DNA of 64,000 bases, taken from JBEKIK01 sp963845975. Its GTDB lineage: Bacteria > Planctomycetota > Planctomycetia > Pirellulales > Thermoguttaceae. This document shows, piece after piece, positions 34,900-44,281 of this stretch. A program made the translations under genes and the position numbers. Every line of letters begins with the position of its first letter. Position 1 is the stretch's first letter. The stretch is from contig CAWJUD010000001.1 of the NCBI GenBank assembly GCA_963845975.1, positions 1-64,000 on the forward strand. Direction: 5' to 3'. The notes under the pieces are model-generated. The model did not search any database. It saw only the letters and a list, made by a program, of their open reading frames with translations, and had not been told where the DNA came from.

Positions 34900-35337
34900 T
34901 TATTTAATGTGGATATTGAACCACGCGCTGCAGTAGCTGCATTTCACGTCGCCGTGCAGCGAGACCTCCACACCTTCCCCTAGCGGCGCACCGCATCGCG
35001 CACAGGTATACGATGTGGGATGACTCGCCTCGGAAACTTCCCTTGAAGAGTCCTTTTGCTCCACGCTTTCCATTGACTGCATGATTTTGCCGCCGGCCTT
35101 TATCCCCATAATAGTTCCCCCAAAAACACTCCCACCGATTATCACAAATGCCAAGGCAATGAAACTGGCGAAAACGCGAAAGAAAAGCGGCGGAGATCCG
35201 AACTCTTCAAACGAAGCACTCCAAATAAAAACCAGCACTGTCAAACCGATTCCCGCAAAAATTAATCCCATGGCGCCGCCGACAAATTTGGCCATCGTAT
35301 CAATCGGTTGTCTTGGACCAGGTTTTAGACCACTCAT
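34900..35337 (-). CDS. Two-TM protein with zinc-ribbon C-terminus
   Basis: 145 aa. Two transmembrane helices (GGAMGLIFAGIGLTVLVFIW, FFRVFASFIALAFVIIGG) and a C-terminal zinc ribbon with CARC (near residue 112) and CSYC (near 134). The ribbon resembles those used in protein-protein contacts near membranes. GGAG precedes the ATG. Function unknown. Confidence 0.6.
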   Translation of the reverse strand: MSGLKPGPRQPIDTMAKFVGGAMGLIFAGIGLTVLVFIWSASFEEFGSPPLFFRVFASFIALAFVIIGGSVFGGTIMGIKAGGKIMQSMESVEQKDSSREVSEASHPTSYTCARCGAPLGEGVEVSLHGDVKCSYCSAWFNIHIK

Positions 35338-35948
35338 CGTTGGGCTCCTTTACATCCTATTTTGTACAATTTGCGAAAATTAACAACGGCGTTTGATCGA
35401 GGTGTAGTGATTCTGCACTACATAAAATCCTGTCATAAATACTAATATCCATAAGAAATGAATAATGAACGTCTAAATAAACAAACACAGATGCCATGGT
35501 GACTCATTCAAGCGAATCTTACCTACATGAGCACATAATTCCCAACTTGTTTTTATTATCTATGCCATGGAAGGCAAATCACACGAATCTACTTCCCCTA
35601 ATTCTCCTATGTTATTTACAAAATTGTCCAGGCAAATTCAGTTCAAAACTAATACAAAAAAATCATCCGTGGCGTAACTTCTTAACCAATAAGCCTTTAC
35701 GACAAAATAGAAACGTGCATTTACATGCAAGTCAATAATCCTCATTTACAAACCATTTCAAGACTATTGACCGTATCCTACCAATCTTATACAATTTCGA
35801 CAACTTCACAAATCCTAGGATCTGTGCGGCATCGGGTTGATTATGCGAAGTATGTGAAGTTTGCGAAGTTTGTGAAGTTTGTGAACCGTTTCGTCGTTTG
35901 ATTCCTTTCGTTTTTCTCTAACCTTTTTTGTTTTTGAGGAGATTAGTC
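35338..35948. other. Intergenic with tandem repeats and promoter region
   Basis: About 611 AT-rich bases. The only organised element seen is a run of 9-bp repeats at 35845-35889, about 60 bases upstream of the small secreted gene. The remainder holds no supported gene. Confidence 0.4.
35845..35889. repeat. 9-bp tandem repeats
   Basis: Units GCGAAGTAT, GTGAAGTTT, GCGAAGTTT, GTGAAGTTT, then GTGAACCGT. Four near-perfect units plus a partial fifth. The run could influence promoter spacing or be bound by a regulator of the small secreted gene. Confidence 0.65.
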
Positions 35949-36317
35949 ATGAAGTACCTGTTGATGACTCTCGCCGTTGTAATGATGTTTGCCGGTCCCG
36001 CATTGGCTGGAGATGGCAACCTGTCTCAATCCCAGTTGGCCAAACTAGGCCTCTCGGGCATGACCGTCATGAGCGATACCCAAGGCCAGGCAGTACGCGG
36101 CATGGGCTTCGCACTCGCATTTGGCGTTGGCTACGCCACAATTAACAAAGCAGATCCCGCCAGCGCCGGAACCTTAAATGGATACGTGGCCGTTGGTCAC
36201 CACGTAGCCGCCGGAGCCAATATTTCCGTCGCCGGCGCCGCTTCGGGAACTTCGGGAAGTCCCACGACTTGGGCCGTAGTAGGTGCAGTTGGCGGATCTG
36301 TCGCCATTAGTCACTAA
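35949..36317 (+). CDS. Small secreted Gly/Ala-rich protein
   Basis: About 122 aa. Signal peptide MKYLLMTLAVVMMFAGPALA-GD. Then LSQSQLAKLGLSGMTVMSD, QGQAVRGMGFALAF and a Gly/Ala/Ser-rich tail with repeats AAGANISVAGAASG and WAVVGAVGGSVAISH, low in charge. Such sequences suit secreted amyloid-like or adhesive subunits, though no amyloid signature is proven. GAGGAG precedes the ATG (7-base spacing). The gene is followed by a strong terminator; the exporter-like gene is 2 kb downstream. Confidence 0.6.
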   Translation: MKYLLMTLAVVMMFAGPALAGDGNLSQSQLAKLGLSGMTVMSDTQGQAVRGMGFALAFGVGYATINKADPASAGTLNGYVAVGHHVAAGANISVAGAASGTSGSPTTWAVVGAVGGSVAISH

Positions 36318-36391
36318 GCAACAGTGATCGCAATCTAATTGCGATTTTGGAACGCATAGGTTTGCTTGCTTCGCATAAATCCTTTATAAGG

Positions 36392-36428
36392 AAATACCTT
36401 ATGCCTTCGGGCATAAGGTATTTTTAAT
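36392..36428 (+). terminator. Strong terminator with UUCG loop
   Basis: 14-bp stem AAATACCTTATGCC (36392-36405) with TTCG loop (36406-36409) and reverse arm at 36410-36423, followed by a T run (TTTTT). Ends the small secreted gene transcript. Confidence 0.85.
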
Positions 36429-36450
36429 TTCATCAACATATTTTCCCCTA

Positions 36451-36487
36451 AAAAAACCGGTGGAAGGCGAATCAGCCTTCCACCGGT
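36451..36487 (-). terminator. Terminator of the 36553 gene
   Basis: 13-bp stem ACCGGTGGAAGGC (36457-36469) / GCCTTCCACCGGT (36475-36487). On the minus strand it is followed by a T run, so it ends the minus-strand barrel gene ending at 36553. Confidence 0.8.
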
Positions 36488-36552
36488 GGATTATGGATTA
36501 TTCGCGTTTTGGACCCGATCTTATCTATCCAGTCCAAAGCGATCTTTCTATG

Positions 36553-37728
36553 TTACCAGGTAAATCCAGTGGCAACCGTGAAACCGATCAAATCGGTTCT
36601 TGCTTCGCCCGAGCGGGCAAAGGCATGACCTGTGATAGTAGTTTCAGGACTGGCGACAAATGCATCCGAAAAGGACCTGGCACCGCCTGTGTTCTGGGTA
36701 TTCCAATACTGATATTCCAAGGCCACGCGGACAAAGGCGTCTGCACAGCCCCTGCAAAGCTCGAAGTTCCACTGCGTACCGACCTGCAGTTCGCCGATGA
36801 ACATGGTTCCATCGCCTCGAGCTATGGCCCCGTTATCCGTTCCAGCGAGGGCGAGATCAGGCGTAATAACACTGGATTGGGTTTGCGCCATGCTAAGGGC
36901 GTTACCGTCCCAAAGGAAAGAACCTCTTGCGCTGTAATACAAACAGAAGTTGCGGCAATTCAAGGGTTTGTAGCCTGACAACGCAGCCGTTAAACCAGTG
37001 CCGCTGAATTCATTCCGCGCAAAGGAACTGCCCGAGAATATGACATCATCCACCACCCGGGTCGCCGACGAACCTGTAGCCTCATCCAATTGGGCATAAC
37101 GGACGCCGAATGCAAACTGGTTTGTCCAGTCCCGCCAGCAGAACAATCGAGTGGCTTCCAGATCCAAGGTCTCGGCCCTGAATAATCCGCAGGCGGCAGT
37201 AGTATCAAAAATGTCTCTTCCGATCCCTGGCGCCTGGCGATCGATACCTTCTTCCATCCTCCAATAGCGCATCTCCATACCCCAGCATTCGCCTTGATAT
37301 CCCACCGTAATTCGGGGCGTGATGAATAGGCCGCTTGGTACGCCGCCATGAAAATCGCCAAAAGATTCCTCATTTGTAATTTCGTATTCGGCAAACGGAC
37401 GCCTCTGCAATTGCGGCGACAGGAAAACTGATTCTATGCCCAAAATCCAGTGCCCGCCGCATGGATCGCATGAACCGCATCCGCACCCTTCATTGCAGTT
37501 CACTTGCACAGCCGGAGCGGCTTCCTTTGGCGCCGGGGCCTTGGTGTCGGCTGCTTCATAATATTCCGTATAGTTCAACAAATTAGCAGGGGTCGACGGC
37601 TCCGTTATGACTACCTGCGGCGATGCAGACGTCGGCTCCATGGCAAAAGCGCCTGCCGGGATGCCCATCGCCATCCAAAGGACGGCCAAAACCAGAGCAA
37701 TTCTGGAAAAAGTGAAATACACTCGCAT
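36553..37728 (-). CDS. Outer-membrane beta-barrel protein (Lpg1974/BBP7-like)
   Basis: About 391 aa. Signal peptide (RVYFTFSRIALVLAVLW...AGAFA), then a cysteine block (CNEGCGCGSCDPCGGH) and a beta-barrel part with alternating hydrophobic strands, ending in ...FTVATGFTW (aromatic last residue, as in outer-membrane proteins). It fits planctomycete Lpg1974/BBP7-type pore-forming proteins. ATG 37728 has GGAGG 8 bases upstream. It lies in the secretion-like cluster; a pore role there is inference. Confidence 0.7.
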   Translation of the reverse strand: MRVYFTFSRIALVLAVLWMAMGIPAGAFAMEPTSASPQVVITEPSTPANLLNYTEYYEAADTKAPAPKEAAPAVQVNCNEGCGCGSCDPCGGHWILGIESVFLSPQLQRRPFAEYEITNEESFGDFHGGVPSGLFITPRITVGYQGECWGMEMRYWRMEEGIDRQAPGIGRDIFDTTAACGLFRAETLDLEATRLFCWRDWTNQFAFGVRYAQLDEATGSSATRVVDDVIFSGSSFARNEFSGTGLTAALSGYKPLNCRNFCLYYSARGSFLWDGNALSMAQTQSSVITPDLALAGTDNGAIARGDGTMFIGELQVGTQWNFELCRGCADAFVRVALEYQYWNTQNTGGARSFSDAFVASPETTITGHAFARSGEARTDLIGFTVATGFTW

Positions 37729-38408
37729 GTTAAGTCCCTCCATGAGCGAGTTAAACTTGTTCTCGGCGAAATTAAATAACCCAATAGGACCACAGTGGAC
37801 TTGTCCTGGTACGATACGTGTACCAATTCCCCGACGCCTCCATGCCTGTACTGTCCGAATCGTGCATCGTCCCGACATAAGCGATGAAATTATTCTTTTA
37901 GGCCTTCATGGTATATCTGAAGGAATCCAATTTTGCCGCAAAATAATTAAATCCGGATTTATAAATACAATTGAAATTATCGAAAAAGCTTGCCTCTCAG
38001 TAATTCAGGCGCTATCCGTTATAACCGGTACGATCCCACTGTTTTCCAACCCCTTGAGAAATGAGATTAACGTAACGTGTTAATTGCCACGGATATAAAC
38101 TGGATTAAAGATCCATGACCAGCCTTCATATCCAGCGTATTTCCCCGGAGTTTGCAGATAAATGCATCGGGGAAAAAACGCAGGCTCAAAAGCCGTGCGT
38201 TAAAATATGCCGTTTATGCCGCTTATTCGGAACCCGGCGGAGATACCGATTATTTCAGCATTTTCTCCGGATTATTCCCGCTTTAAGGTGCAACAGTATT
38301 ACTCCGATAAATCCCGTATATTCCTAATTCCTTCACCTATCCTATAACCAAATTATCTTCTGAAATTAAACCGCACGGAGTCTACGGAGTGCCGAGAAGG
38401 AAAATAAC
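37729..38408. other. Intergenic, divergent promoter region
   Basis: About 680 bases between the minus-strand barrel gene and the plus-strand exporter gene, so it must hold two promoters. A frame at 38115-38327 lacks a ribosome site and is not called. AAGGA lies 7 bases before the ATG 38409. Confidence 0.4.
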
Positions 38409-40430
38409 ATGCAGAAAAAATTGACGCCGTTTATCTCGGGTTTTTTTTACCATCCAATCTCCGCATATCGCCATTTATGCCGGCTTTCCGCGATTCTGGG
38501 CGTAATTGTTATCGCCGCCGAAATTGGCCGGTGCGACGACGAAATGCAAAATCCCTCATCCGGCACTTCGATCGTCATCAAAGAAAACAATCCTTCCGGC
38601 GTTTCTGTTAACATCAAAGATAAAACGCCGTTCAACGATCTGATTTCTGGAATTGCAACTCAAACCGCTGTTCCCAAGGTAGTATTAAAGGTTGATTCCT
38701 CCCCGGAGAAATCTTCCCCATCCAATATTATCCATACTATTCAAGAAAAAGATAAAAAATCCAATCCCGCGGAAAAGCCTGGGTCAACATTGATCGTGCC
38801 GATTCAAACGCCATCCACGGGAGATGTTATTATTTCCCAAAGTCAATTTCCGAAACCGCTCGTCGCCTCCAGATCCGCTTCAGCTCGCGAGACCTCAAAA
38901 ACGAAATTGGCGCTGGAAGTTCAAGAGCGGAAATCATCCCTTGATCGCATATCGATTGATGTGCCCCCCAGAGCTTCACAGCCGACATCCAATTCCATCA
39001 ACCCTCCCATAACAAATTCGACGCCCAAGCCGGCCGCTCAGATTGTCGCGCAACCGGCGCCTCAACCAGTAACTCCCCAGCCGTCCGCTAAAATTGTCGC
39101 TCAACAGGCCCCTGCACCCGCAACGGCAAAGCCGGCTGATCAGGTTGTCGCCCAACAGGTCGCTCCGCCCATATCCCCAAAGCCGGCCGTTCAGATCGTT
39201 CCACAACAGGCGGTTCCACCCGTAACACCCCGGCCGGCCGCGCAGATTGTCGCCCAGCAGGTTGCTCCATCCGTTATACCCAAACCGACCGATCAAATAG
39301 CATTTCAACAAGCGCCTCCTTCCGTTAACGCCCAGCCGGTATCTTTATCGATAAATCCGCAACTTGCTTCGGCGTCTTCGCCTCAAATGGCGATGGCTCC
39401 CCCGCTTCGACCCGTTAGAACGACTGATCCCGACAACAAGAAAGATAATAACGGTCAATCCAACCAGTCGCCTGTGCCGGCTCAAGACGCGCAGGCATTA
39501 CCTCAACCGCCCTCGGTCGAAGGCTCGGCGCCGCAACCTGAAAATACAACACCCTCAACGCCCGCTAATCCATCCGACCAAAAACTGGGTGAAGCTCCGC
39601 CCGACACCCGATTCGAGTTCCTCAGGCAGCAAACGGTCTTATTGAAGCCCTGCGAATGGCAATGGGACATTGGCTTGACCTATTTACACGCCGATAGCAC
39701 TTTCACCGATATCGTTCCGCCCAGCCAATTAGCCGAAGCCCACATCCGCCAGCGCTTGATCTATATGCCCCTGGCGGTCCGTTATGGTTTATACGACCGC
39801 GTGCAATTATTCGCCAACGCGCCTGTCGGTTGGGCGGGCACCGAAGTTTCTATTACGGGAGCCGATGAATTCTTGAACAACGGCGGCATAGGCGACACGA
39901 ACGCCGGAGCAACAATCCTGCTCCATAAAAGCGACGGCAGAAGTTGTTCGCCCGACGTGCTCGCAACTTTCGGGCTTACCGCACCCACCGGCAGGACCAA
40001 CGGATTCGTGAGTTTGATAGAAACCCCGGGAACTACTCTTGGACAAGGCTTTTGGGCCGGCTTCTGGAACGTCTTGGCCGTCCATACATACGACCCGGTG
40101 ATCGTCTTTTACGGCGTGGGCAGCCGCCACTTTTTTACCAAAGACATCCAGGGCATACCCGCCAAACCCGGCGATCAATACCTTTACCAACTTGGAACCG
40201 GCTTCGGCATCAACGAACGTATTACTTTAAGCACTACATTTTTCGGATACTACATTACCGAAGCCAGCGTCAATAACCGCTTCGTGGAAGGCACGACCCT
40301 CGAACCGCTTTATATGCGCTTTGCGGTTACCATCACTCGGCCTAATAAGCGGATTATCGAACCTTCTGCGACAATAGGCATGACCGATTCCGCCGCCAAT
40401 GCCCAGGTCGGCATCACTTGGACGTTCTAA
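38409..40430 (+). CDS. Proline-rich exporter-like barrel protein (FapF-like candidate)
   Basis: 673 aa. Hydrophobic leader (RLSAILGVIVIAAEIG), then a long disordered Pro/Ala/Gln-rich region containing six 17-aa repeats of type PKPAAQIVAQQxAPPVT (residues about 206-307), then a C-terminal beta-barrel (about 400-673; WQWDIGLTYL, RYGLYDRVQLFANAPVGW, LATFGLTAPTGRTNGF, AQVGITWTF) of the phenol-MetA-degradation-like type that includes FapF of Pseudomonas amyloid secretion. It ends in Phe. AAGGA precedes the ATG. The gene for a secreted C39 peptidase follows after 46 bases. Confidence 0.65.
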   Translation: MQKKLTPFISGFFYHPISAYRHLCRLSAILGVIVIAAEIGRCDDEMQNPSSGTSIVIKENNPSGVSVNIKDKTPFNDLISGIATQTAVPKVVLKVDSSPEKSSPSNIIHTIQEKDKKSNPAEKPGSTLIVPIQTPSTGDVIISQSQFPKPLVASRSASARETSKTKLALEVQERKSSLDRISIDVPPRASQPTSNSINPPITNSTPKPAAQIVAQPAPQPVTPQPSAKIVAQQAPAPATAKPADQVVAQQVAPPISPKPAVQIVPQQAVPPVTPRPAAQIVAQQVAPSVIPKPTDQIAFQQAPPSVNAQPVSLSINPQLASASSPQMAMAPPLRPVRTTDPDNKKDNNGQSNQSPVPAQDAQALPQPPSVEGSAPQPENTTPSTPANPSDQKLGEAPPDTRFEFLRQQTVLLKPCEWQWDIGLTYLHADSTFTDIVPPSQLAEAHIRQRLIYMPLAVRYGLYDRVQLFANAPVGWAGTEVSITGADEFLNNGGIGDTNAGATILLHKSDGRSCSPDVLATFGLTAPTGRTNGFVSLIETPGTTLGQGFWAGFWNVLAVHTYDPVIVFYGVGSRHFFTKDIQGIPAKPGDQYLYQLGTGFGINERITLSTTFFGYYITEASVNNRFVEGTTLEPLYMRFAVTITRPNKRIIEPSATIGMTDSAANAQVGITWTF

Positions 40431-40475
40431 CACCAAAGGCAAAAAGGCATCCTTCCAGAAAAACCCGACAAAATT

Positions 40476-41189
40476 ATGCAACGGAATAATACAAGTCTGG
40501 TTTTAACTGGCGCAATGCTGGCCTGCGCGATTGTCGCCATTCCATCCATCGCCTCCGCTCAGGCGAGTTCCACGCCGATCCGCGATCCGGCTCATATTTT
40601 CGAAAAATCCGTGTGCACTTGGAAGCAGATCAAACAAGCGCACATAGTCATGCAAAAACGCGATTACTCCTGCGGGGCGGCCGCTTTGGCCACGATACTG
40701 GTTTATTATTGGGGCGATAACGCAACCGAAGATCAAATCCTCATCACCATCGAAAAAATTCTTACGCCCGAGGAAATGAAGGATCGCATCAAGAAAGGTC
40801 TGGCCATTAGCGACATCCGCCGCGCAGCCGTTGAAATGGGCTATTTATCCACCATCGGCACGCTGACTTTTCAGCAACTGACCGAATCCAAAGTGCCCTT
40901 GATCGTAGGTCTCAGCCATAACAAATACGACCACTTCGTCGTGTACCGCGGCGTGGATTGCGACTGGGTCTATGTGGCCGATCCCATTCGCGGAAACATC
41001 CGCATACCTATCATCGAATTCGTTTCCGAATGGCAGAAGAACGCGGCCCTGGTGGTCGCTAAACCGGATCAGGAACCCCCAAAAACCTCTCCGCTAACCG
41101 TTTACTCCTACGAAGTCCGCCGGGGCGAACTAAACAAGCAACTTATTCGGACCCAACCGGAAAAAGCCTTTTCCCTACCCGTACCCTGA
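40476..41189 (+). CDS. Secreted C39-family peptidase
   Basis: 237 aa. Signal peptide (LVLTGAMLACAIVAIPSIASA). Papain-like C39 site: Gln60 (VMQKRDYSCGAAA), catalytic Cys66, His153 (YDHFVVYRG) and Asp169 (VYVADP). No ABC transporter domains, so it is a free exported peptidase, like FapD. C39 peptidases usually cleave after double-glycine-type leaders; here the nearby small secreted protein or another substrate could be the target (inference). The ribosome site is weak. Convergent hairpin 41211-41240 follows. Confidence 0.8.
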   Translation: MQRNNTSLVLTGAMLACAIVAIPSIASAQASSTPIRDPAHIFEKSVCTWKQIKQAHIVMQKRDYSCGAAALATILVYYWGDNATEDQILITIEKILTPEEMKDRIKKGLAISDIRRAAVEMGYLSTIGTLTFQQLTESKVPLIVGLSHNKYDHFVVYRGVDCDWVYVADPIRGNIRIPIIEFVSEWQKNAALVVAKPDQEPPKTSPLTVYSYEVRRGELNKQLIRTQPEKAFSLPVP

Positions 41190-41210
41190 TAATCCGAAAG
41201 AATATCCTTT

Positions 41211-41240
41211 CAAGCTCACGGTTTGCAACCCGTGGGCTTG
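41211..41240. terminator. Hairpin between convergent genes
   Basis: Arms CAAGCtCACGG (41211-41221) and CCGTGgGCTTG (41230-41240), one internal mismatch, 8-base loop. It separates the C39 gene from the convergent aldolase gene. Confidence 0.5.
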
Positions 41241-41320
41241 GTTTGAATTATCATTAACCCTATGACATTAGTTTTTGACGCTAAATAACCTAATTCACCA
41301 ATCACTGACTTATTCTTAAT

Positions 41321-42310
41321 TCACTTCTTCCCACAAGAAATCGCCTTGCGCACCTCGCCGAGTTGTCCGGCGGACCCCAACTTGCCGTTTTTATGCGCAA
41401 TGTATTCGGCGTAAGCAGCCATGAATAACTTTCCCGGCGGACGCAGGTCGAAATTCGCCGGATCGTCGCGGAACGACTCGCGGTGGATCGCGCACCAAAC
41501 CAACCGGCCGTCGGTATCGATGTTCACCTTGCACACGCCCATCTTGGCGGCGGGCAAATATTGATTTTCATCCACGCCGCTGGCATTTTTCATTTTTCCC
41601 CCCGCCGCGTTGATCCGGTCGACCCACTCCTTGGGCACGCTGCTGGAACCGTGCATTACCAGGGGAAAATTCTTGGGCACGGCCTTTTGAATCTTTTCCA
41701 GCACGTCGAAATGCAGGCCTTGTTTGCCGGAAAACTTATATGCCCCATGCGACGTACCGATGGCCACGGCCAGCGAGTCGCAGCCCGTCTTGGCGATGAA
41801 CTCGGCCGCCTGGGCGGGATCGGTAAGACAAACGCTGCCAATCACGTCTTCTTCCACGCCGCCTAGTTGCCCCAATTCGGCCTCGACCACAATCCCTTTG
41901 GCATGTGCGCGATCCACGATCCGCTTGGTGATCTCGATGTTCTTTTCAAACGGTTCGTGCGAGGCGTCGATCATCACCGAACTGTAAAAACCGCTCTCGA
42001 TGCAGTCGTAGCACGCTTCTTCGGTGCCATGGTCGAGATGCACGGCAAAAATGGCTTCCGGAAATACCTGATCGGCCGTGCGAATCATGGCCTCCAGAAA
42101 ACGCTTATCGCTATACTCCCTTGCACCGCGGGAAATCTGGATGATGAACGGGGCGCTTTTCGCTGTATTGACCGGCTCATCATTCTTCTTTACCTTGCCT
42201 AAATTCCCCCGAAACAACCCCACGGTCTGCTCCAGGTTATTGATGTTATATGCCCCCACTGCATACTTGCCATAGGCGTGTTGGAATAGTTGTTTGGTAG
42301 TAACAATCAT
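41321..42310 (-). CDS. fba: Class II fructose-bisphosphate aldolase
   Basis: 329 aa. Zinc and substrate motifs present: HLDHG, VMIDASH, VEAELGQLGG, AIGTSHG, MHGSSSVP and KVNIDTD. The enzyme interconverts fructose 1,6-bisphosphate with DHAP and glyceraldehyde 3-phosphate in glycolysis and gluconeogenesis in the cytoplasm. The extent fits class II family members with an insertion (KNDEPVNTAK). Neighbouring envelope genes are divergent. Confidence 0.95.
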   Translation of the reverse strand: MIVTTKQLFQHAYGKYAVGAYNINNLEQTVGLFRGNLGKVKKNDEPVNTAKSAPFIIQISRGAREYSDKRFLEAMIRTADQVFPEAIFAVHLDHGTEEACYDCIESGFYSSVMIDASHEPFEKNIEITKRIVDRAHAKGIVVEAELGQLGGVEEDVIGSVCLTDPAQAAEFIAKTGCDSLAVAIGTSHGAYKFSGKQGLHFDVLEKIQKAVPKNFPLVMHGSSSVPKEWVDRINAAGGKMKNASGVDENQYLPAAKMGVCKVNIDTDGRLVWCAIHRESFRDDPANFDLRPPGKLFMAAYAEYIAHKNGKLGSAGQLGEVRKAISCGKK

Positions 42311-42548
42311 GATCTACTATGACTCCTTTCATCCACTGCTATTTTTTATACGGAACACGTTAATTCTACAGAACTATTTTATTGTCGCCAGGGAGGTCCG
42401 GTTTATGTAAAAGGTCTCGGCCGCAACCTAATATACCCATACTACTTATTTTAAACAAAAACTTTCATTGCCCTATCCGGCTTCCAAGGGTACAATTAGC
42501 CCGCTTGCTTCTTTATATATAGTGTCCTCAGTCAAGGATGACGAGTTT

Positions 42549-43664
42549 ATGAGCACGGAAGCACATGCTTTATCAGGGAATCTTAGCCCTTTTGAACAAC
42601 TCGGCTATGCCCGGCAAATCATCCAAATCGAAAGCCGGGCTCTTGCCCAGTTAGCCAACCGATTGGACAGCGAGTTTTGCCAAGCCATAAAACTGCTCCA
42701 CCAATGCCGGGGAAACGTAATCGTTACCGGCATCGGTAAAGCAGGGGTGATTGGGCAAAAAATCATGGCCACGCTTGCTTCCACCGGAACGCCCAGTCAC
42801 TGGCTGCATCCGGCTGAGGCCGTCCACGGCGATTTGGGCCGCATCCACAGCGACGACATGCTGCTAATCCTTTCTCAAAGCGGCGAGACCGAAGAGATCG
42901 TCCGCCTGCTGCCGTCGCTCAACCAGTTGGGCCTGCCGATTTTGGCCATCACCTCTCAACGCACTAGCACCCTGGGCCAGGCCGCCACCGTAACCATCGA
43001 GTTGGGCAACTTGCAAGAGGCCTGCGCATTGGGGCTTGCTCCGACCACCAGCACCACGGCGATGCTGGCCTTAGGCGATGCCCTGGCCTTGGTAGCCAGC
43101 CGGATGCGCCATTTCGGCCGCGAAGACTTCGCTCGATTTCATCCCGGCGGCAGTCTGGGCAATAAACTCAGCAAGGTCGAGGATCACATGCGCACCCTGC
43201 AGAATTGCCGCCTGGCCTCGGACGACCAAACCGTGCGCGAAGTGCTGATCCGCGTAGGCAAGCCCGGCCGACGCACGGGCGCCACCATGCTGGTCGATCA
43301 TCAAGGCGTTCTCACGGGCATATTCACTGATAGCGATCTGGCTAGGCTATTCGAGCAGCGCCGCGATAAAGAACTCGACGGTCCGATCCGCAACGTAATG
43401 ACTCCCAATCCACTTCGCGCGCAAGCCGGTTCCATGATGACCGACGCCGTGGCTATCATGGCAGAACGAAAAATCAGCGAATTGCCCGTGGTCGATGCCT
43501 GCGACAAGCCCGTCGGACTGATCGACGTCACCGACGTGGTCGCACTCCTGCCAAAGGAACCGCCCCCGTCGAAATCCCCAACACCCAAAACATCAGCCAA
43601 TGACGTAACTCCCTCGGTTTCTTTACGCCTTGTGACCGAACCAGACGATAAATCGGATACGTAA
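42549..43664 (+). CDS. kdsD: Arabinose-5-phosphate isomerase (KpsF/GutQ/KdsD)
   Basis: About 371 aa from ATG 42549 (MSTEAHALSGN). SIS domain (GNVIVTGIGKAGVIGQKIMA, SWLHPAEAVHGDLGRIHSDD) followed by two CBS domains (KISELPVVDACDKPVGLIDV). Converts ribulose 5-phosphate to arabinose 5-phosphate, the first step toward KDO for lipopolysaccharide. A frame from 42468 adds 27 residues without support. It is followed by kdsC, 33 bases on, forming a KDO operon. Confidence 0.92.
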   Translation: MSTEAHALSGNLSPFEQLGYARQIIQIESRALAQLANRLDSEFCQAIKLLHQCRGNVIVTGIGKAGVIGQKIMATLASTGTPSHWLHPAEAVHGDLGRIHSDDMLLILSQSGETEEIVRLLPSLNQLGLPILAITSQRTSTLGQAATVTIELGNLQEACALGLAPTTSTTAMLALGDALALVASRMRHFGREDFARFHPGGSLGNKLSKVEDHMRTLQNCRLASDDQTVREVLIRVGKPGRRTGATMLVDHQGVLTGIFTDSDLARLFEQRRDKELDGPIRNVMTPNPLRAQAGSMMTDAVAIMAERKISELPVVDACDKPVGLIDVTDVVALLPKEPPPSKSPTPKTSANDVTPSVSLRLVTEPDDKSDT

Positions 43665-43697
43665 ATTCTGTCACCTGAATACTGTCCCTGGGCTCGT

Positions 43698-44228
43698 ATG
43701 AACTTGGATGATCGTTGCCAACCCATCCGCCTGATCCTCTCCGACGTCGACGGCGTGCTGACCGATGGCCGCATCATAATCGATAATCAAGGCGTCGAAA
43801 CCAAGCGCTTTCATGTCCGCGACGGCATGGGCATTTATTTATGGCGGAAGGCGGGACGCCGATTTGGCCTGATCACGCTGCGCAGTTCGCAAATCGTCAA
43901 CCTGCGCGTTGCCGAATTGGGCATCGACATCGCCCGGCAAGGCGTCGAAAACAAGCAAACCGCAATGCGGCAAATCCTTGCGGAGTTGCGGCTCGCTCCG
44001 GATCAGGTCTGTTACATCGGTGATGATCTACCGGATCTGTCTGCCGTGCGTGATGCGGGCCTGGGCGTGGCCGTGGCTGACGCTTGCGAGGAGCTCCGCA
44101 AAACCGCCCATTATGTCACCACACAACCCGGCGGCAAAGGCGCGGTCCGCGAAACCATCGAATTAATCCTAAAATCCCAACACCATTGGGACCGCTTAAT
44201 CCAAACATATTTGAAAGTCGAAGAATGA
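43698..44228 (+). CDS. kdsC: 3-deoxy-D-manno-octulosonate 8-phosphate phosphatase
   Basis: 176 aa HAD-family phosphatase: nucleophile DVDGVLTDG near residue 16, ITLRSS (motif II), a Lys of motif III, and GDDLPD (motif IV). The compact C0-type cap-less form without insertion matches KdsC, which hydrolyses KDO 8-phosphate in the LPS pathway. Directly downstream of kdsD and upstream of an LptC/OstA-like gene. Confidence 0.9.
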   Translation: MNLDDRCQPIRLILSDVDGVLTDGRIIIDNQGVETKRFHVRDGMGIYLWRKAGRRFGLITLRSSQIVNLRVAELGIDIARQGVENKQTAMRQILAELRLAPDQVCYIGDDLPDLSAVRDAGLGVAVADACEELRKTAHYVTTQPGGKGAVRETIELILKSQHHWDRLIQTYLKVEE

Positions 44229-44281
44229 AAATAAAAGATCAACTATTATCCTATTCCTAGAAACCGTTGGCACTTTCGCAA

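Noticed and set aside
34681..34983. Plus-strand frame of 100 codons
   Set aside because: Overlaps the 34900 gene on the other strand and has no motif.
38115..38327. Plus-strand frame of 70 codons
   Set aside because: Cys/Arg-rich but no ribosome site and no similarity recognised.
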